A stretch of DNA of 64,000 nucleotides from Basidiobolus meristosporus CBS 931.73 (lineage: Eukaryota > Basidiobolomycota > Basidiobolomycetes > Basidiobolales > Basidiobolaceae), in the NCBI GenBank assembly GCA_002104905.1, contig MCFE01000129.1:1-64000 (forward strand), given 5' to 3'. Positions 1-11,508 of the stretch are shown here, piece after piece; the first letter of the stretch is position 1, and every line of letters starts with the position of its first letter. A program made the position numbers and the translations under genes. The notes below the pieces were generated by a model. That model had not been told where the DNA came from, ran no database searches, and saw only the letters and a program-made list of their open reading frames with translations.

Positions 1-245
1 CTGAGGCAGTACACTCCCTTTATGATTAATATCAATCCTTATCACATTCCCCTCATTAATGTTGTTCACAAGTCATTCTTACCTCTCTTGCTACCCCCCT
101 TCCCACTGAACAGTGTCTTGAGTACTGAAGAACTATCATCACCTCTTGTAAACTTACCTTCAAATTTCCCTCATCTACACAATTGTGTATCAAAGCTACA
201 GCAGTAGCACTGGCTTCTTTGTATCAACTGAAATTAAGATTCACC
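1..245. other. AT-rich spacer, nothing recognised
   Basis: I see no protein, RNA or repeat match in this stretch. A 61-codon ORF at 22-207 has no family features and reads like chance. It lies left of a diverged LTR and may be a further decayed element. Confidence 0.4.
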
Positions 246-600
246 TGTTAGTGACTGTCTCCCCCTAACCCTACCTGGAATATTAATGCTAACCTAGTCA
301 CATATATCTTGTTTGGTGATTAGCATTCTGTTGTGACTAAATTACTTATGAAGATTTACTCAGAATATGATCATCAAATCATCAGGTACCCAGATCAGGA
401 TCTTTCTCAAAGTTGTCCAAGAGACCACAATTGTTGCACACATATTCTTGGGACCTTTTTCAACAAACTCCACATGTTTGTTAGCTCTACTTTATCAAAA
501 GTATAAACACCATAATTTGGTTAATAAACTTACAAGTGAAAAGCATGTAAATTCTTTAGTTCTACGCATCACTTCCATTACCCCTCAGAATATTGCAACA
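246..600 (+). repeat. Solo LTR, diverged copia subfamily
   Basis: This 355-bp block aligns along its length with the copia LTRs elsewhere in the window: the CACCTAA..TAGTCAC start, the central CAGGTACCCAGA and TTCTCAAAGTTGTCCAA segments, and the terminal GCAACA. It is much more diverged than the other copies. It starts TGTTAGT and ends TTGCAACA. Copia A internal sequence resumes at 601, so this is probably a solo LTR inserted into A. I could not see a clean target duplication. Confidence 0.65.
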
Positions 601-1742
601 TTTGATCAGCAATTCTGCATCCCAAATTGTCAAAGCTGAAACTGAGTCCACTGCTGTGGCCTTGCTTACAGATAGTAGGTTCTTGGCTATTTGTGGTGCA
701 TAGAGTACCTCTTTAAAGGTCAGTGTATGGCTTCCTTCACTGTTTCTAAGGTTTACTTGGATAGTTCCTTCTCCCACTGCATCAAATGTGCTATTGTCAC
801 CCATGAAAACCTTCTTAATTGGAGTTTCTTGATATTGGGTAAAAAGTTCTTTTTGGTGTGTAGAGTGTTGAGATGCTCCAGAGTCAGTATACCACATCTG
901 AGAATCCTTGTTTGTGGTCATATTTAGTGCAGATACAAGTAGTCTATCTTCAGTTGTTGCAGCATTTCCATATTCAGGCTTCTTTTGCAGATTATCTCTC
1001 TTTTTGAGACACTAGTTTGATATGTGTCCTGTCCTTTTGCAGTAGTTGCAAAACAGGTTGCTGTTGCCTTTGTAAGGTGTTGGGTACTTCACTTATTGGT
1101 TATCATTGCTTATTAAAGCATTTTCTTCTTCCTTCTTATTTGAGCTTGATTTTCTTAATTCTTCATCCAGGAGCCTTCCATATAGATAATTTAAGGTCAA
1201 ATCTTCAGTTCTGGACTCTAGGGCTGATACAAGGCCCAGAAACTAATCTGTCAAGCTATTCAGGATGGTAACTATCATATCCTCCTCAGTAGTTGGAACG
1301 CTTGCATATTCCATTTCATCTACCAGCAGGGCAATTAGGCTAATTAGATTTTCATTTCTTCTCCTGGCAGCATCTTTGTAGTAATGAATTTTAGTCTCAG
1401 ATACATTTTCTTAGCAGCTGAGGATGACTGGTAGGTGTCTTCTAATGCCTTTCAAGCATTCTTTGCCATTTTTGCTCTTGAGCATTGAATTAGCATTTTG
1501 TCCTTAACAACAAGGCAAATGCAGTTAAAGGCTCTTTGTACTTTCTTCTGGAACTTTAAGGCTTTCTCTCCCACATTTTTAGGAGGGCATTCTTCTCCCA
1601 TGACAATATCCCAAAGGTCTCTTTCTTATAGTAGCATCTTTATCTTCACCTTCTACACTTGGTAGTTAGATCCATCCAACTTTCAGCAGAGGGAAAAATT
1701 CCAGTGATTGCAGTAGTAGACATTGCAGAGAATGACAGCTTA
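601..1742 (-). pseudogene. Copia A: gag-protease remnant
   Basis: Read on the minus strand this is the 5' part of a Ty1/copia polyprotein: gag (about 1742-1040), a region where the zinc knuckle should be (about 1040-1000), then the aspartic protease. The ORF at 921-562 holds the protease signature DSGAS (within WYTDSGASQH) and the downstream block KEVLYAPQIAKNLLSVSK. Integrase, RT and RNase H would lie left of the window. The gag part is broken by stops and frameshifts. The nearest intact comparison is copia Q at 45378-46262. Confidence 0.8.
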
Positions 1743-1754
1743 GGGCTCATAACC
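1743..1754 (-). promoter_or_regulatory. Copia A primer-binding site
   Basis: On the minus strand this reads GGTTATGAGCCC directly after the LTR, with no gap. It is the exact complement of GGGCTCATAACC, the anticodon arm of fungal initiator tRNA-Met. Confidence 0.7.
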
Positions 1755-2103
1755 GGTTGTAAGAGTCTTAGAGATATTGGAAGTGATTGGGAGGACAAGT
1801 AGATTATGTGGTTTTCACTTAATGATTTATTGAATGTAAAAGTAGTATTTATACTTTTACATTGTCTTGGCATAACAAACATGTAGAGATGGTTAAGAAA
1901 GGTCCCAAAAGCATGTGCGCAAAGTTTGGGGCTGTTTGGACAACTTTGAGAATTCTCATGTTCTGGGTACCTGGCATTTTGGTGAAAATATTCTAGGTAA
2001 ATCCTAATAGTGAATTTGGCCAGTATTCTCTAGGATTTGAAGGTAATGATCTAAGTGACTAAATTAGGAGAATATATAGGTGGAATTACAAACTTTTACA
2101 ACA
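1755..2103 (-). repeat. 5' LTR of copia A
   Basis: A 349-bp LTR in minus orientation. It carries the short inverted terminal repeat of the family (TGTTGTAA/TTACAACA), with one change at the PBS-proximal end. It abuts protease-region sequence of copia B at 2104, which shows that A inserted into B. The other LTR of A lies left of the window. Confidence 0.85.
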
Positions 2104-3051
2104 AGTGTGTGGCTTTCTCCACTACTTCTAAGGTTTACTTGAATAGTTGCCTCTCCAACTGCATCAAGTGTTTTATTATCATGGATGAAAACATTATTAA
2201 TTTGATTTCTTGATATTGACAAAATGTTCTTTTCAATATGTACTGTGTTGAGATACTCCAGAGTCAGTATGCCACATCTTCAGTTGTTGCAGCATTGCCA
2301 TATTCCGGCAATTTTTGCTGATTATCTCTCTTTTTGAGGCACCAGTGTGATGTTTGTCCTTTCCATTTGCAGTAGAAACAAGAACAGATGCTGTTGCCTT
2401 TAAAGGGTTTGGAGTACCTTCTTGTTTGGTTATGATTACTGACCAAGGCATTGTCTTCAACTTTCTTATTAGCACTTGATTTTCTTAATTCCTCATCCAG
2501 GAGCCTCCTATATTAATTAATTAAGGTCATTTCTTCAGTTCTGTACTTTAGGGCTGATGCCAAGCCTTGACACTTGTCTGTCAAGCTATTCATGAGGGTC
2601 ACAATCACATCTTCATCAGTAGCTGGTATATTCACTGACTGCATCTCATCAGACAACAGAGCAATTCTGTTGATAAGATTTGTTGTTTCTTCTTATGACA
2701 GTATCTTTGTAGTTAGGAATTCTTGTCTAATGTCCATTTTCTTAACAGCTACACATGACTGGTTGGCAACTTCTAATACCCTCCAGGCATTCTTTGCTAT
2801 TTTTGCTCTTGAGCATTGAATTAGCAATTTGGCTTATATTAAAGCAAATGCAGTTAAAGTCACTGTGCTCTTTCTTGACTCACACTTTGAGGAGGGCATA
2901 CTTCTCCCATAATAATATCCTTAAGGCCTCATTCCTGTAGCATAATCTTCATCTTCACCTTCCACACCTGGTTGTTGAATCCATCCAACTTTTCTGCTGA
3001 GGTATAACTCCATCAAAAGCAGTAGTAGACATTTTAGATAGTGACTGCTTG
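2104..3051 (-). pseudogene. Copia B: gag-protease remnant
   Basis: Minus-strand gag-to-protease sequence homologous to copia A and Q, with the zinc-knuckle region near 2300-2400 and the protease DSG region near 2250-2270. Only short ORFs remain. Element A interrupts it at 2103/2104, so the rest of B is left of the window. Confidence 0.75.
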
Positions 3052-3410
3052 GGGCTCATGACTTGTTCCAAAAGTCTTGGAGATATCAGAAGTGACTGGG
3101 AGAACAAGTAGAGTATATGGTGTTCCTTTAATGAGTTATTGAATGTAAAAATGGTATTTATGCTTTAGCATGGTCTTAGCAAAACAATTGTTCAAAATGT
3201 GTTTGGGAAGGTTCAAAAAATATGGGCAAAGTCTGAGATTGTTTAGACAACCTCAAGAGTTTTCATATTCTGGGTACCTGATGGTTTGGCATAAATATCT
3301 TTAGTTGATCCCAACATGGAATTTGGTCAGTATTCTCCAAGATTTTTAGGCAATGATTTAAGTGACTGAGCTGGGTGAATATGTAGATGAAATTACAAAT
3401 CTTTACAACA
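3052..3410 (-). repeat. 5' LTR and PBS of copia B
   Basis: The LTR is 3064-3410 (347 bp); positions 3052-3063 are the diverged PBS (GGGCTCATGACT on the plus strand). The LTR ends in CTTTACAACA. At 3411 the sequence switches to the plus-strand 3' end of another copia pol gene, so B inserted into C. Confidence 0.85.
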
Positions 3411-3603
3411 CCAAGCACATAGCCACTTGACATTATCTCATATGGGATGCTATAGAGAATTAATTATTCAACTTAGCTTACTCACCAATGGATGAGATGA
3501 TTGCAGTCTTATTTACCAAACCATTAGCTAGGGACAGATTTAACTACAGATTTAACTATCTTAGATCATAATTTTGACTAGTTAATTAGAGTATTCTGTT
3601 GAG
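3411..3603 (+). pseudogene. Copia C: RNase H tail
   Basis: The plus strand matches the last roughly 60 codons of copia pol: the stretch corresponding to HIDIRHHF, the FTKPLARD-like block, and the end just before the 3' LTR. There is no open reading frame of note. Upstream pol has been displaced by insertion B. Confidence 0.75.
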
Positions 3604-3852
3604 TGTGGTAAATCTTGTATTACACCTAAATATTGATCAAACTTGGTCACTTGGATCATTACTTACAAATTGCATAGAATGATGGCCAAATTCCGTGTTG
3701 TGAATTACTTGGGGCCTTCCCAAACATATTCTATATGGTTGTTTTGCCAAGAGCATCCAAAGGTACAACTACTACTTTTACATTCAATGAATTATCAGGT
3801 GAAAACAACATACCCTACTTGTTCTTCCAATATCTGCAAAACACTTGAAACA
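3604..3852 (+). repeat. 3' LTR of copia C, internally deleted
   Basis: It starts TGTGGTAAA directly after the pol tail, as in copia Q, and ends TTGAAACA. It is only 249 bp against the usual 350, because the middle of the LTR is missing. Confidence 0.75.
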
Positions 3853-3960
3853 GTTCTACTTAATGATTTATTGAATATAAGATAGTAACTACACTGTTAC
3901 ATGATTGTGACAAGTCAAACATGTAAAATATGTTTAGGAAGGCTCCAAAAACATGCCAAA
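3853..3960 (-). repeat. Copia LTR fragment at the island edge
   Basis: About 105 bp of minus-orientation LTR (the segment CTTAATGATTTATTGAAT through the AAACATG block) directly abuts the LTR of copia C. It marks the transition to the GC-rich island. Confidence 0.6.
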
Positions 3961-6900
3961 AGAACAAGGCAACCAAGTTCAAGCCTTGGCCAGCACCATT
4001 TGGGTAACTTTCATGATTGCAGTGGTGCAAAATCTTAAATGCAACAATATCGCTCATTACAATGGGTATCTGATTATTCAGCTTAAACAGGATTTATTCA
4101 GATACATTTGGGCGATACTACCAAATTGTATTGGGAACCAGCCCAATATGTACTAATAGAGATTGGCATGACTCTCGATAAAAAGAGATTAGGGGCAGAA
4201 CGGACTAAGGATCCGGCTCTTGAGCAAGGCTATACCCCCTCCATTTCCATTACATGTTTCAAGTTTACCGGAATGCCGAGCTTGATATGACTAGCGTGAG
4301 GGATTTACTAGGATCATTGGGGCTCAATCCTTAATCCGCTCATGACTAACGGTAATAAGCCTTGCGATCGATGGAATCCCCACTGCTTTCTACGATCGAA
4401 ACAAAGCTAGAAGCCGAAAGAGGCGTATTTTTTTCTATGCCTTTTGGGAATTATGATTCTAGTATTTTTAGCATCAGGCCAGCTATCACCACGATCGACT
4501 GCTATCAAGGAAGCCCAGCAATTCTAAATCATTGTCTCGACGAAAAGGCAGGTTTTGTAGATGCTCATGGCATTTAGCGTTTAGATTACCCAATATGGCC
4601 AGGGTGAGGTCATTTTTTTTAGGAAATCGATTCAGTTCAGACGGCATTTGGGGCATTCGGGGCATTCGGGGCATTCGGGCTCTGAAAAGGCAGCAGAGAG
4701 TGAGCGCACCCCCAGGGGCGAAGAAACCTCTGGGAGTTTGTGGTTGAAGCTTCGTGTGCCGCTAATGGTTGACCGCCGTCAGGAAATGGCGTATCATCGA
4801 GGTTCATGGACAGCTAGGCGTCTCCTCAGTTGGAAACCACCGGAGAAATGGGACCAATTGGATTTCCACCGCGATCGCCGATATTATATAATCACCCAGA
4901 TCCAAGTGGTGCCACGAAAGACTATTTTGTAACTTGGAGCTGGGTCGAATTTGCTGAGCCCCAATAGACCATATCTGATCATATGCTAACAATGCCAGAA
5001 CTATTAATCTTATGGTGGTTACGAATGGCGAGGCCATATCATGAACCAAGGCTGACCCGAGATTCCTCTTCCGGCTCCCAGAACCCGAAAGTCCTGGCAA
5101 CGAAGGTAAGCACCTGCTCTCGCATCAGCCTTCGATGGACCCGCGGCGTATGCGACCGAGTGGCTCATGCCTGCACCGAGCCCTCAGACGGTCGAGGGGG
5201 GCCTTACACCCTTCGCCGACAGAGCGCTACCCGATGTTATAGGCTTTTGCACATACTGACACCACTCGGTCTACGGCTGCATCTTTAGAGCCGTAGCCGT
5301 CACTTGATTTCGCCTAAAGGCTACGGGATGTTTCCATACAGGCCGTGAACCGGCCCTTCCAGACTCCCACCAAATATGGGTCGAGGTGCATACTAATAAA
5401 GCGTCTGGAAAATACCATAGGCAGCCTACTTGCTTGATGCGCATCATGCGCGCACCTATCAATCGCCCTTTCCTCTCCTAAACAGCAATCGCTGAGCAAT
5501 CGACCCTTGTGTGATGGAGAGTTCTTTCATGGGCCCGCCCTTGGGCCTGATAGCCGAGCCCTGTATATACGTTCCCCACGGCCAGTCTTTTTTGTTGTGA
5601 CGATCTCTTCAGATAGACCATATTTGCTGGGGACCAAAGCCCGCCACCCCCGTCGGAGTGGGATGCTACGTAACCGTTGGATAACCAGAAATGATACATG
5701 CTTCGATCCTTGAGGCCTCCCTAAGCCCACTGGACACATGGGTAATCTCGCATATTGATGGATCGAAACGCAAGCATGCTACAGTAATGCGGCCATCGAG
5801 GGCTAACCCCCATCCATCCTATCGCCAAGGAAGGGTGCCCACCATTGTCGCATTCGGCCAACGCTAGTCCATTTATATTCGAGATTCGCACTTCAGTATG
5901 CTCCCCCAAACCAGCTTTACGAGGGACACCCGACAACAAAGCAGTCGACCGGCACGCGCCTTGCGATGGTGGTGGACGCGGCTACGCGGTGCCGTAGCCT
6001 ACCGCTGCAATGCGAATCACAAATGGGCGGTCGCGTTCGATGAGCGCCGAATCCTACTGGTCAGGGGCCTATCTAATCAGCTTGTAGCGCAAGCACCAAT
6101 CCCGTAGCAGCCTGCATCGCGCACCTAGCCGGGGGTGCTTCTCGGCAGCAATCTGGCCGTCCCTCTCGGTTCACCCTCCCAGAATCTCACATGAACACGC
6201 AATGGACACCAGGGGGTGGCCACGTTGGCCCGCGGAGCAGACGAATCACCGTGGAGAGGGAGTGGGGTTCCCGTTTTTTCGCCACTCACCTGAGGCCGCG
6301 GGTCTTATTCACATTCCCATCCTCATCCCCCTCCCCTCCCTTTCGCTCGATGATGTGGAGGATTGGTAGGTAGGTCAAGTCCCACCTGTTATACAAATGC
6401 AATCTGCAATTTGTTTTCGGAAATCAAATTAATTCAGATCTCGGCCTCATATACAGGGATCTGTTTCATTTACTAAAAAAGGGAAGGATCTCCTACAATT
6501 GGTCGGTAACATTTGGGTACGCACTAACCTAATTTCACATTTGGTTGATCGGAATGGAATTTTGATTGCATGATCTTCGATCATGTTTGGAAAGATTTAC
6601 GATCGACGGAGGAGCCCTCCCTCCGATCTTGCATTGGCGATACAGTGGTGCCTTTATTTAGCTCAGTTGGCTTGCAAATTGTGGGTTTTCTGGTCTATAG
6701 TTGATATGGGGGGTGGAAGTGGGCATAGGGAGGGAAGAGGAGAGGAGAGAGGTGCACCGACCGCAACGATACCATGTGCTGTACCCTGTCAGGAGCGCTT
6801 TCTAAAGAGCATGGTGGCATGGTTGGTAGGAGGAAGCGTGGGAGCTCGTGAGCATGGCCCTTGATGTGTATATTTACATTCCAAGAAGTATTTAAGATGA

Positions 6901-7035
6901 GTGATGCCGGAATAATTTAGAGTGTAGGCGGGGCTCCAGGATGCGATTTGGAAAGCAAGAAACTTTATGATCGAGAAAAGAAAAAAAATGAAAACCCAAA
7001 GGGTGGAATGCAAACGAGCGATGCAAACGAAAATT
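3961..7035. other. Left part of GC-rich island, no gene recognised
   Basis: Base composition shifts between about 3.96 and 4.1 kb to GC-rich, CpG-bearing DNA. The ORFs here are 60-101 codons, overlap on both strands and show no domain, membrane pattern or splice-joined reading that I recognise. I searched by eye for tRNA A/B boxes and found none. The stretch may be intergenic DNA, or hold exons of a gene I cannot recognise. Confidence 0.4.
4644..4679. repeat. 9-bp tandem repeat, four units
   Basis: Four head-to-tail copies of GCATTCGGG; the first has one T for C. The unit length is a multiple of three and would encode a Gly-His-Ser repeat in one frame, but the surrounding ORF has no other support. 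Confidence 0.85.
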
Positions 7036-8076
7036 TCAGTCTACTTTTCCATTTTCCTTTGCGGCATCCAGGGCCAATGGGACTCTGGTTGACGTATTCT
7101 GGATCCAACGAGACCAGTCCTCAACCGTCAGGCAGTCAAGCGTCTCCTGAAACCTCATCAGCAGCGTGTCGTCTGCCGTGAGCTTCTCCCGTCTCAAATT
7201 TTTCTTTAGCAACACAAAAGCCTCTTCTAGGGGGTTGAGAAACGAGCTATGTAGCGGAAGCGCCAATAGTTGATGTTGGGTATTTTCCGTGAGTTCAGTT
7301 AGGATGACTTCGTGAGTGGTGTACGACGGATCGTACACCAGGCAGTGGCTCGGCTGATCGAGCCTTTCCATGACCGTTTTCATGAAGTTCGTGAAGGCCA
7401 TGGTGTTGAAGGAGCCGATCTGGATGTCGGAATGCAGGATCTGGCTTGCCTTTAGCGCGAGATAGACCGACACGCTCTGGCCAGCTCGTTTGGATCCCTC
7501 GCCGGTTTCGTCGGTGTTCTCCTGGGTGGTTCGGCCGTAGAAATGCTTGAGGTATATGCTATAGCCCGCCTCACCCAGGTACACCACTCGATCATCGAAC
7601 TCGCTTTGCATCGCATCCATTTTCTTCGCAAACTGCTCCCTAGAACGTTCTAGATCATCCTGGTTGTCCCCATCCGATCCTCCCTCAGGGAGTATCCGGT
7701 TGACGGTGAATCCGCGCTTCGCCAATACTCTAGAAATGGTGGAGGATGACACTTGGACCTCAAATTCCTCACAAAGCTCTTGCGTAAGTTGCTTGACTGT
7801 GATGTCTGGCTTGTCGTCAACCCTCTGCGAGATCCATTCGAGCTGTTGTGAATTCAACTTGCTCCTACGATCCCCGCCTTTCTTCAGGGCATTGATTCTT
7901 CCGGTTCTTCTAAACGTGTGTATCACCGCGTACACGGTGACGTATGGTACTTGAAATTCATCCGCCGTCTCCTTGATCGATTTACCTTCGTTGATGACGG
8001 AGTAAATCAGCCTTCTACGTTGTTCGTCGGTCAACTTGTATTTATGGGGTGGCATGGTCCAAGCAGTCTTTCCCAA
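7036..8076 (-). CDS. Tc1-like transposase-derived protein, catalytic Asp lost
   Basis: A single uninterrupted ORF of 346 codons. Residues about 12-125 form a paired-type helix-turn-helix region as in Tc1/mariner transposases. Residues about 160-300 match the DDE domain: YLGEAGYSIYL, then VYDPSYTTH, then LPLHSSFLNPLEEAF. The second acidic residue (D249) and the final E284 are present with the classical 34-residue spacing. The first, normally Asp in a DE(A/S)G motif, is Gly168 (codon GGT at 7573-7575). The Asn after D249 is also replaced, by Pro. I see no terminal inverted repeats flanking the gene and no stops or frameshifts. The start could be M1 or M8. It may be a domesticated DNA-binding protein or a recently inactivated transposase. 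Confidence 0.85.
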   Translation of the reverse strand: MGKTAWTMPPHKYKLTDEQRRRLIYSVINEGKSIKETADEFQVPYVTVYAVIHTFRRTGRINALKKGGDRRSKLNSQQLEWISQRVDDKPDITVKQLTQELCEEFEVQVSSSTISRVLAKRGFTVNRILPEGGSDGDNQDDLERSREQFAKKMDAMQSEFDDRVVYLGEAGYSIYLKHFYGRTTQENTDETGEGSKRAGQSVSVYLALKASQILHSDIQIGSFNTMAFTNFMKTVMERLDQPSHCLVYDPSYTTHEVILTELTENTQHQLLALPLHSSFLNPLEEAFVLLKKNLRREKLTADDTLLMRFQETLDCLTVEDWSRWIQNTSTRVPLALDAAKENGKVD

Positions 8077-8111
8077 GACCTTGACACCAAAGAGAGTAGA
8101 GAATTCTAGAA

Positions 8112-8131
8112 GTCGATGTCGATGTCGATGT
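8112..8131. repeat. GTCGAT tandem repeat
   Basis: Three consecutive GTCGAT units, 36-55 bp upstream of the first ATG of the transposase-derived gene, in its presumed 5' leader. Confidence 0.8.
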
Positions 8132-8225
8132 GACTGATAGCAACACTACGGGTGAGGAATTGTTGGGATGCAAGATATCAAGAGATGAGGTGAATGCGAA
8201 CCCGAGCTCTGCGGCTTGCTGTGTG

Positions 8226-8235
8226 TTATATACCA
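8226..8235 (-). promoter_or_regulatory. TATA-like box upstream of transposase-derived gene
   Basis: On the minus strand this reads GGTATATAAC, about 150 bp upstream of the first ATG at 8076. Position and sequence suit a core promoter, but only by inspection. Confidence 0.35.
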
Positions 8236-8239
8236 TCAC

Positions 8240-11200
8240 TTAAGAACCGGAACCACCCGCTGATTGGCTGAGCCGAATCAAACCATGCCAAACCCAAAAA
8301 GTCACCAAGGCTCGGATACTTATCTATCCTTAAGGATAATTATATTGATTGTCATTGATCGTCCAATTCATGGCATCTCCTGAGAAGTCATTAGCAATGC
8401 TTGGCCCGTTTTGGAAAGGACATTCTGTTCATCTAGTTGGCACTACCAGTAAACAATAAATTGATGGGATGCACTGAGAAAGTTCCAGATTAGTTAGCAG
8501 TGACTTCTTCGTAAGTGAAAATTCAGGCTACATCATCGATGCCTGATATGGCAGGTTGATCTCTACAACGGATGTTGCCTCATTGGAGCAGGATTATCCG
8601 GAAATGCACAATCAAATCACCTTTTGGAACCGCATAATCCTGAGTGGCCCTGTAGTCACGTGATTTGGCATGGATCCACTTCTATTCCCTTTACCAAATG
8701 CAGCCATTTTCTCTCAGGCTCCATGTATAATTAAGCGGCATCGCCACTTCAACCCAACATGACCAATGTATCTAAATGCATACTAGTCCTGATGACAATC
8801 GTAAATCCCGAAACTCGTCTTAAATGAACGGTGCAGTCATCGACCTCAGTCACCCAAGGGTAGGGAGCTCGGTGACAACGGGTGTGCATTGGCGAGAGCC
8901 CGTCGGGAGAGGGGTAGTAAGTTCGGATTCACCACTTCCAGATGGGTGTGCGGCGAACGCAAGCCCACGTTCCTTCACGATGACGCTGGTCACACTTTGC
9001 TCAGGCCGGCTTCTCTGCTTCCGCCAGCTAGCGACGCAACGATCCCTCGGCTCCACCTTACCTTGACGCTGGCTGCCCACCCCCGGCCAGGGTGTGCTTC
9101 GTAGCCTTGCAGCCGGTGCTTCCGATATGCGCTTGCTAGAGAGGCGGCTTTTTTGCTGGTGCTGGCGTCGATAGTCCACCCCAAACCCGCTGCAGGCCAG
9201 GTGCACCACCTTGGGCTCAGACTGGTATGCCCTCTTAAGCAAACTAACTCTACCGAGGGCCTTGACATCATTTGTGTACCAAATCTAGATGTGACAGGTG
9301 TAATCCGCTCTGGATATCATCCTGTTCTCGCCGGAGTCATGGGGACGTGTGGAGGATTACCGCCGCCGTAAATCATCGACTTTTAGGGGATCATCGATGT
9401 AGCGGATCCAGAGCTGAGATCACGAGGTCTCTGGGGGATCATTGTTTTACTGCCTACAAATGGCTGTAGTCTATGGTGACAGTGACGCAAATACTCAGCT
9501 CAGGCATATCCGGGCCAGCCACTCTAATGATGTATACCTGGCCTGAGTTGGCTTGAAACAGCTGGATCACAATGTGCCGACGAAACTTCTCGAACCTTGA
9601 GGAAATTTCCTACGGGGAGGTGATCAGACCATAGGTCATCCGCCGCGGTCTCACAACTGTCTAACGGCATAGACGAATGGGTGCTGGAATGGGTGACCAC
9701 GGTGACGGGAACCTAGTCCCTAGATGATCGCCTTGGGGTGAATGACATATAGGGGATGGGGCTTTCTCTTCCACAGAGTACAATGGTGCCTACCATGTGT
9801 ATTCACCATTTCTGGCACCACCATGGCATCACCCTCTTGTAACGTGCGTGAAGCGTCGTAAATAGACCGGATGATTCATCGGAGGGGTCACATGCGCGCA
9901 ACACCTGCAGCCGGTCCTCGACCGCACTGACTCTCAATGCCACTGAATGCAGGTTCCCGGCAGACGTAGAGCACCGCCCTTAATAGGCAGTATTTTGGCA
10001 GTAGCTCAAGGAAGCGTGGCGACAGCCGGAGTGCATGGGACGCAGCAATCCACAATGCACGCCAAGTCTGCACCTTCCTCATGGCAACTGGCGTAGCGGA
10101 AGCCCCCCGGAGAAGAGACCAACAGACCCTGGGATGACTCAGCTCTTCGCTTCGCTGCCGGTATTGGGATTCCAGAAGTCATGTGGTGGCTGGGTAGGAA
10201 AGGGATCAGGCCATCGCTGAAACCTGATTTCAATTTCACACACTCATTTGGAAGCTCGAGGATTTCCCAGCTACCCAGCAGGGCTGCTTGAGGCCAGTAT
10301 TGGTTGATGGGATTTCCATTTGCGGGCAGGTTGTTCAGCAGCAGCGAATCTACCTCACTTCCACTGCATCGTACAAGTGGCGAATGGCCCTGCGATTCTC
10401 CCTCCTTGCTGCACGGATATTATCTGGTGCGATGGTTTGAAACCCGGCTGCCCCTGGTAGATGATCATTATCAGTTAGATATCGATGGATCCTTCGTGGC
10501 GGTCGACGTTGTCTCCCACCCCTCTAGGGATGGCCAGACTCCGTAGGTGGATCCAGTTTATCTTCCGCTCTCATCCAGAGGTGAGCTGGGGATGTGTGCG
10601 CCATATGGTATCCACGAGCACTGGGCGAGCCGGGAATCCTACCCCTTCAGCCTGCGTTATTGGTGCGGGGAGCAAAGCGGGTCCATTCAGCCCGCCCAGC
10701 GTTGGGGAGATCCAACCTTTTCGGTAGGCCTCCCTCGCTCCGAATGCCTAGGGTGGGCCGAGCCGGTCTTGGATGGCTCGACTTACTTAGCCCTTGTCTC
10801 GCCCACCACCCCATGTCGTACGTGAGCGTGGCCCACCCTAGGGCGTGCAGCGAAGGTCTCGGTGCCTCGTGCGATGGTTCGATAGACTGCCTTCCGATGC
10901 AAATCTCTGATTGAGATCCATCAAGCCAGTCAACTGAGGGCATCATGAGTGCGGCGATGGGCCATGTCCATCCGCCCCTCACTCTCGTTCTGCACAAGGC
11001 AAGCGTATCCCCTAACGTTCCCCGTGAACACCATGAACCTAGAATCCCCGCAGTCGTCAGACCCTCCAGACGAATGCCTCAATTATAACGTGGTTTCATC
11101 CGGGACTTTATTAGTTGATTTGCCATGATTGGGAGTGGATGGAGGGTGAGATGCGGCGCCTATCCATTTGATAAGTCCTGGTTTCTCCCTCCCACAGATG

Positions 11201-11370
11201 CGCGATTTAATGCACCCTAAAGCACTACCTGCCAAATATAACCCAGGCTAGGTAACGATCTCTACGGAGATTCCGCCACTTAGCCTGCTACCATGGATCT
11301 GTTCCCTTGTAAACGATCATTTCCCATTCTACGCAACCTTCCATGTAGCAGTGGGGGGAGCATGTGCACG
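8240..11370. other. Gene-poor GC-rich DNA
   Basis: About 3.1 kb with no recognisable gene. The longest ORFs (8850-9242, minus, 130 codons; 10594-10914, plus, 106 codons; 10647-10997, minus, 116 codons) overlap other frames and lack low-entropy domains, conserved motifs or intron-linked continuations. Codon composition is not clearly different between frames. I make no call. Confidence 0.4.
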
Positions 11371-11374
11371 TGGA

Positions 11375-11452
11375 AGTGTGCGTATATGTGGGTGATGTGA
11401 ATGTATGTGTAGGTGTAGGTGTAGGCGTATATGTATGTATATATGTATGTGG
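11375..11452. repeat. GTGTAG/GTAT-type simple repeat
   Basis: A purine-pyrimidine-rich simple sequence with runs of GTGTAG followed by GTAT and ATAT units, just past the 3' end of the lipase gene. It is probably in its 3' UTR or the adjoining spacer. Confidence 0.8.
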
Positions 11453-11508
11453 TAATAAAAGCAGTCTGGAAAGGGTAAATGAAAGAGACAAAGCTACACT
11501 ACACTACA

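Noticed and set aside
4360-4500. Cluster of CGATCG sites as a possible regulatory or restriction-related signal
   Set aside because: Only a few occurrences in CpG-rich DNA, with no spacing pattern.
6569-6585. Perfect 7-bp-arm hairpin CATGATC-TTC-GATCATG
   Set aside because: Short palindrome with no poly-T, gene end or repeat context; plausible by chance.
7664-7954. 96-codon ORF antisense to the Tc1-like gene
   Set aside because: Shadow frame of a well-supported gene on the other strand.
8850-9242. 130-codon minus-strand ORF in the island
   Set aside because: Arg/Ser-rich, overlaps three other open frames in GC-rich DNA, with no domain or splice-linked extension.
10594-10914. Overlapping 106- and 116-codon ORFs on opposite strands
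   Set aside because: Mirror-image openness is expected from composition; neither has family features.
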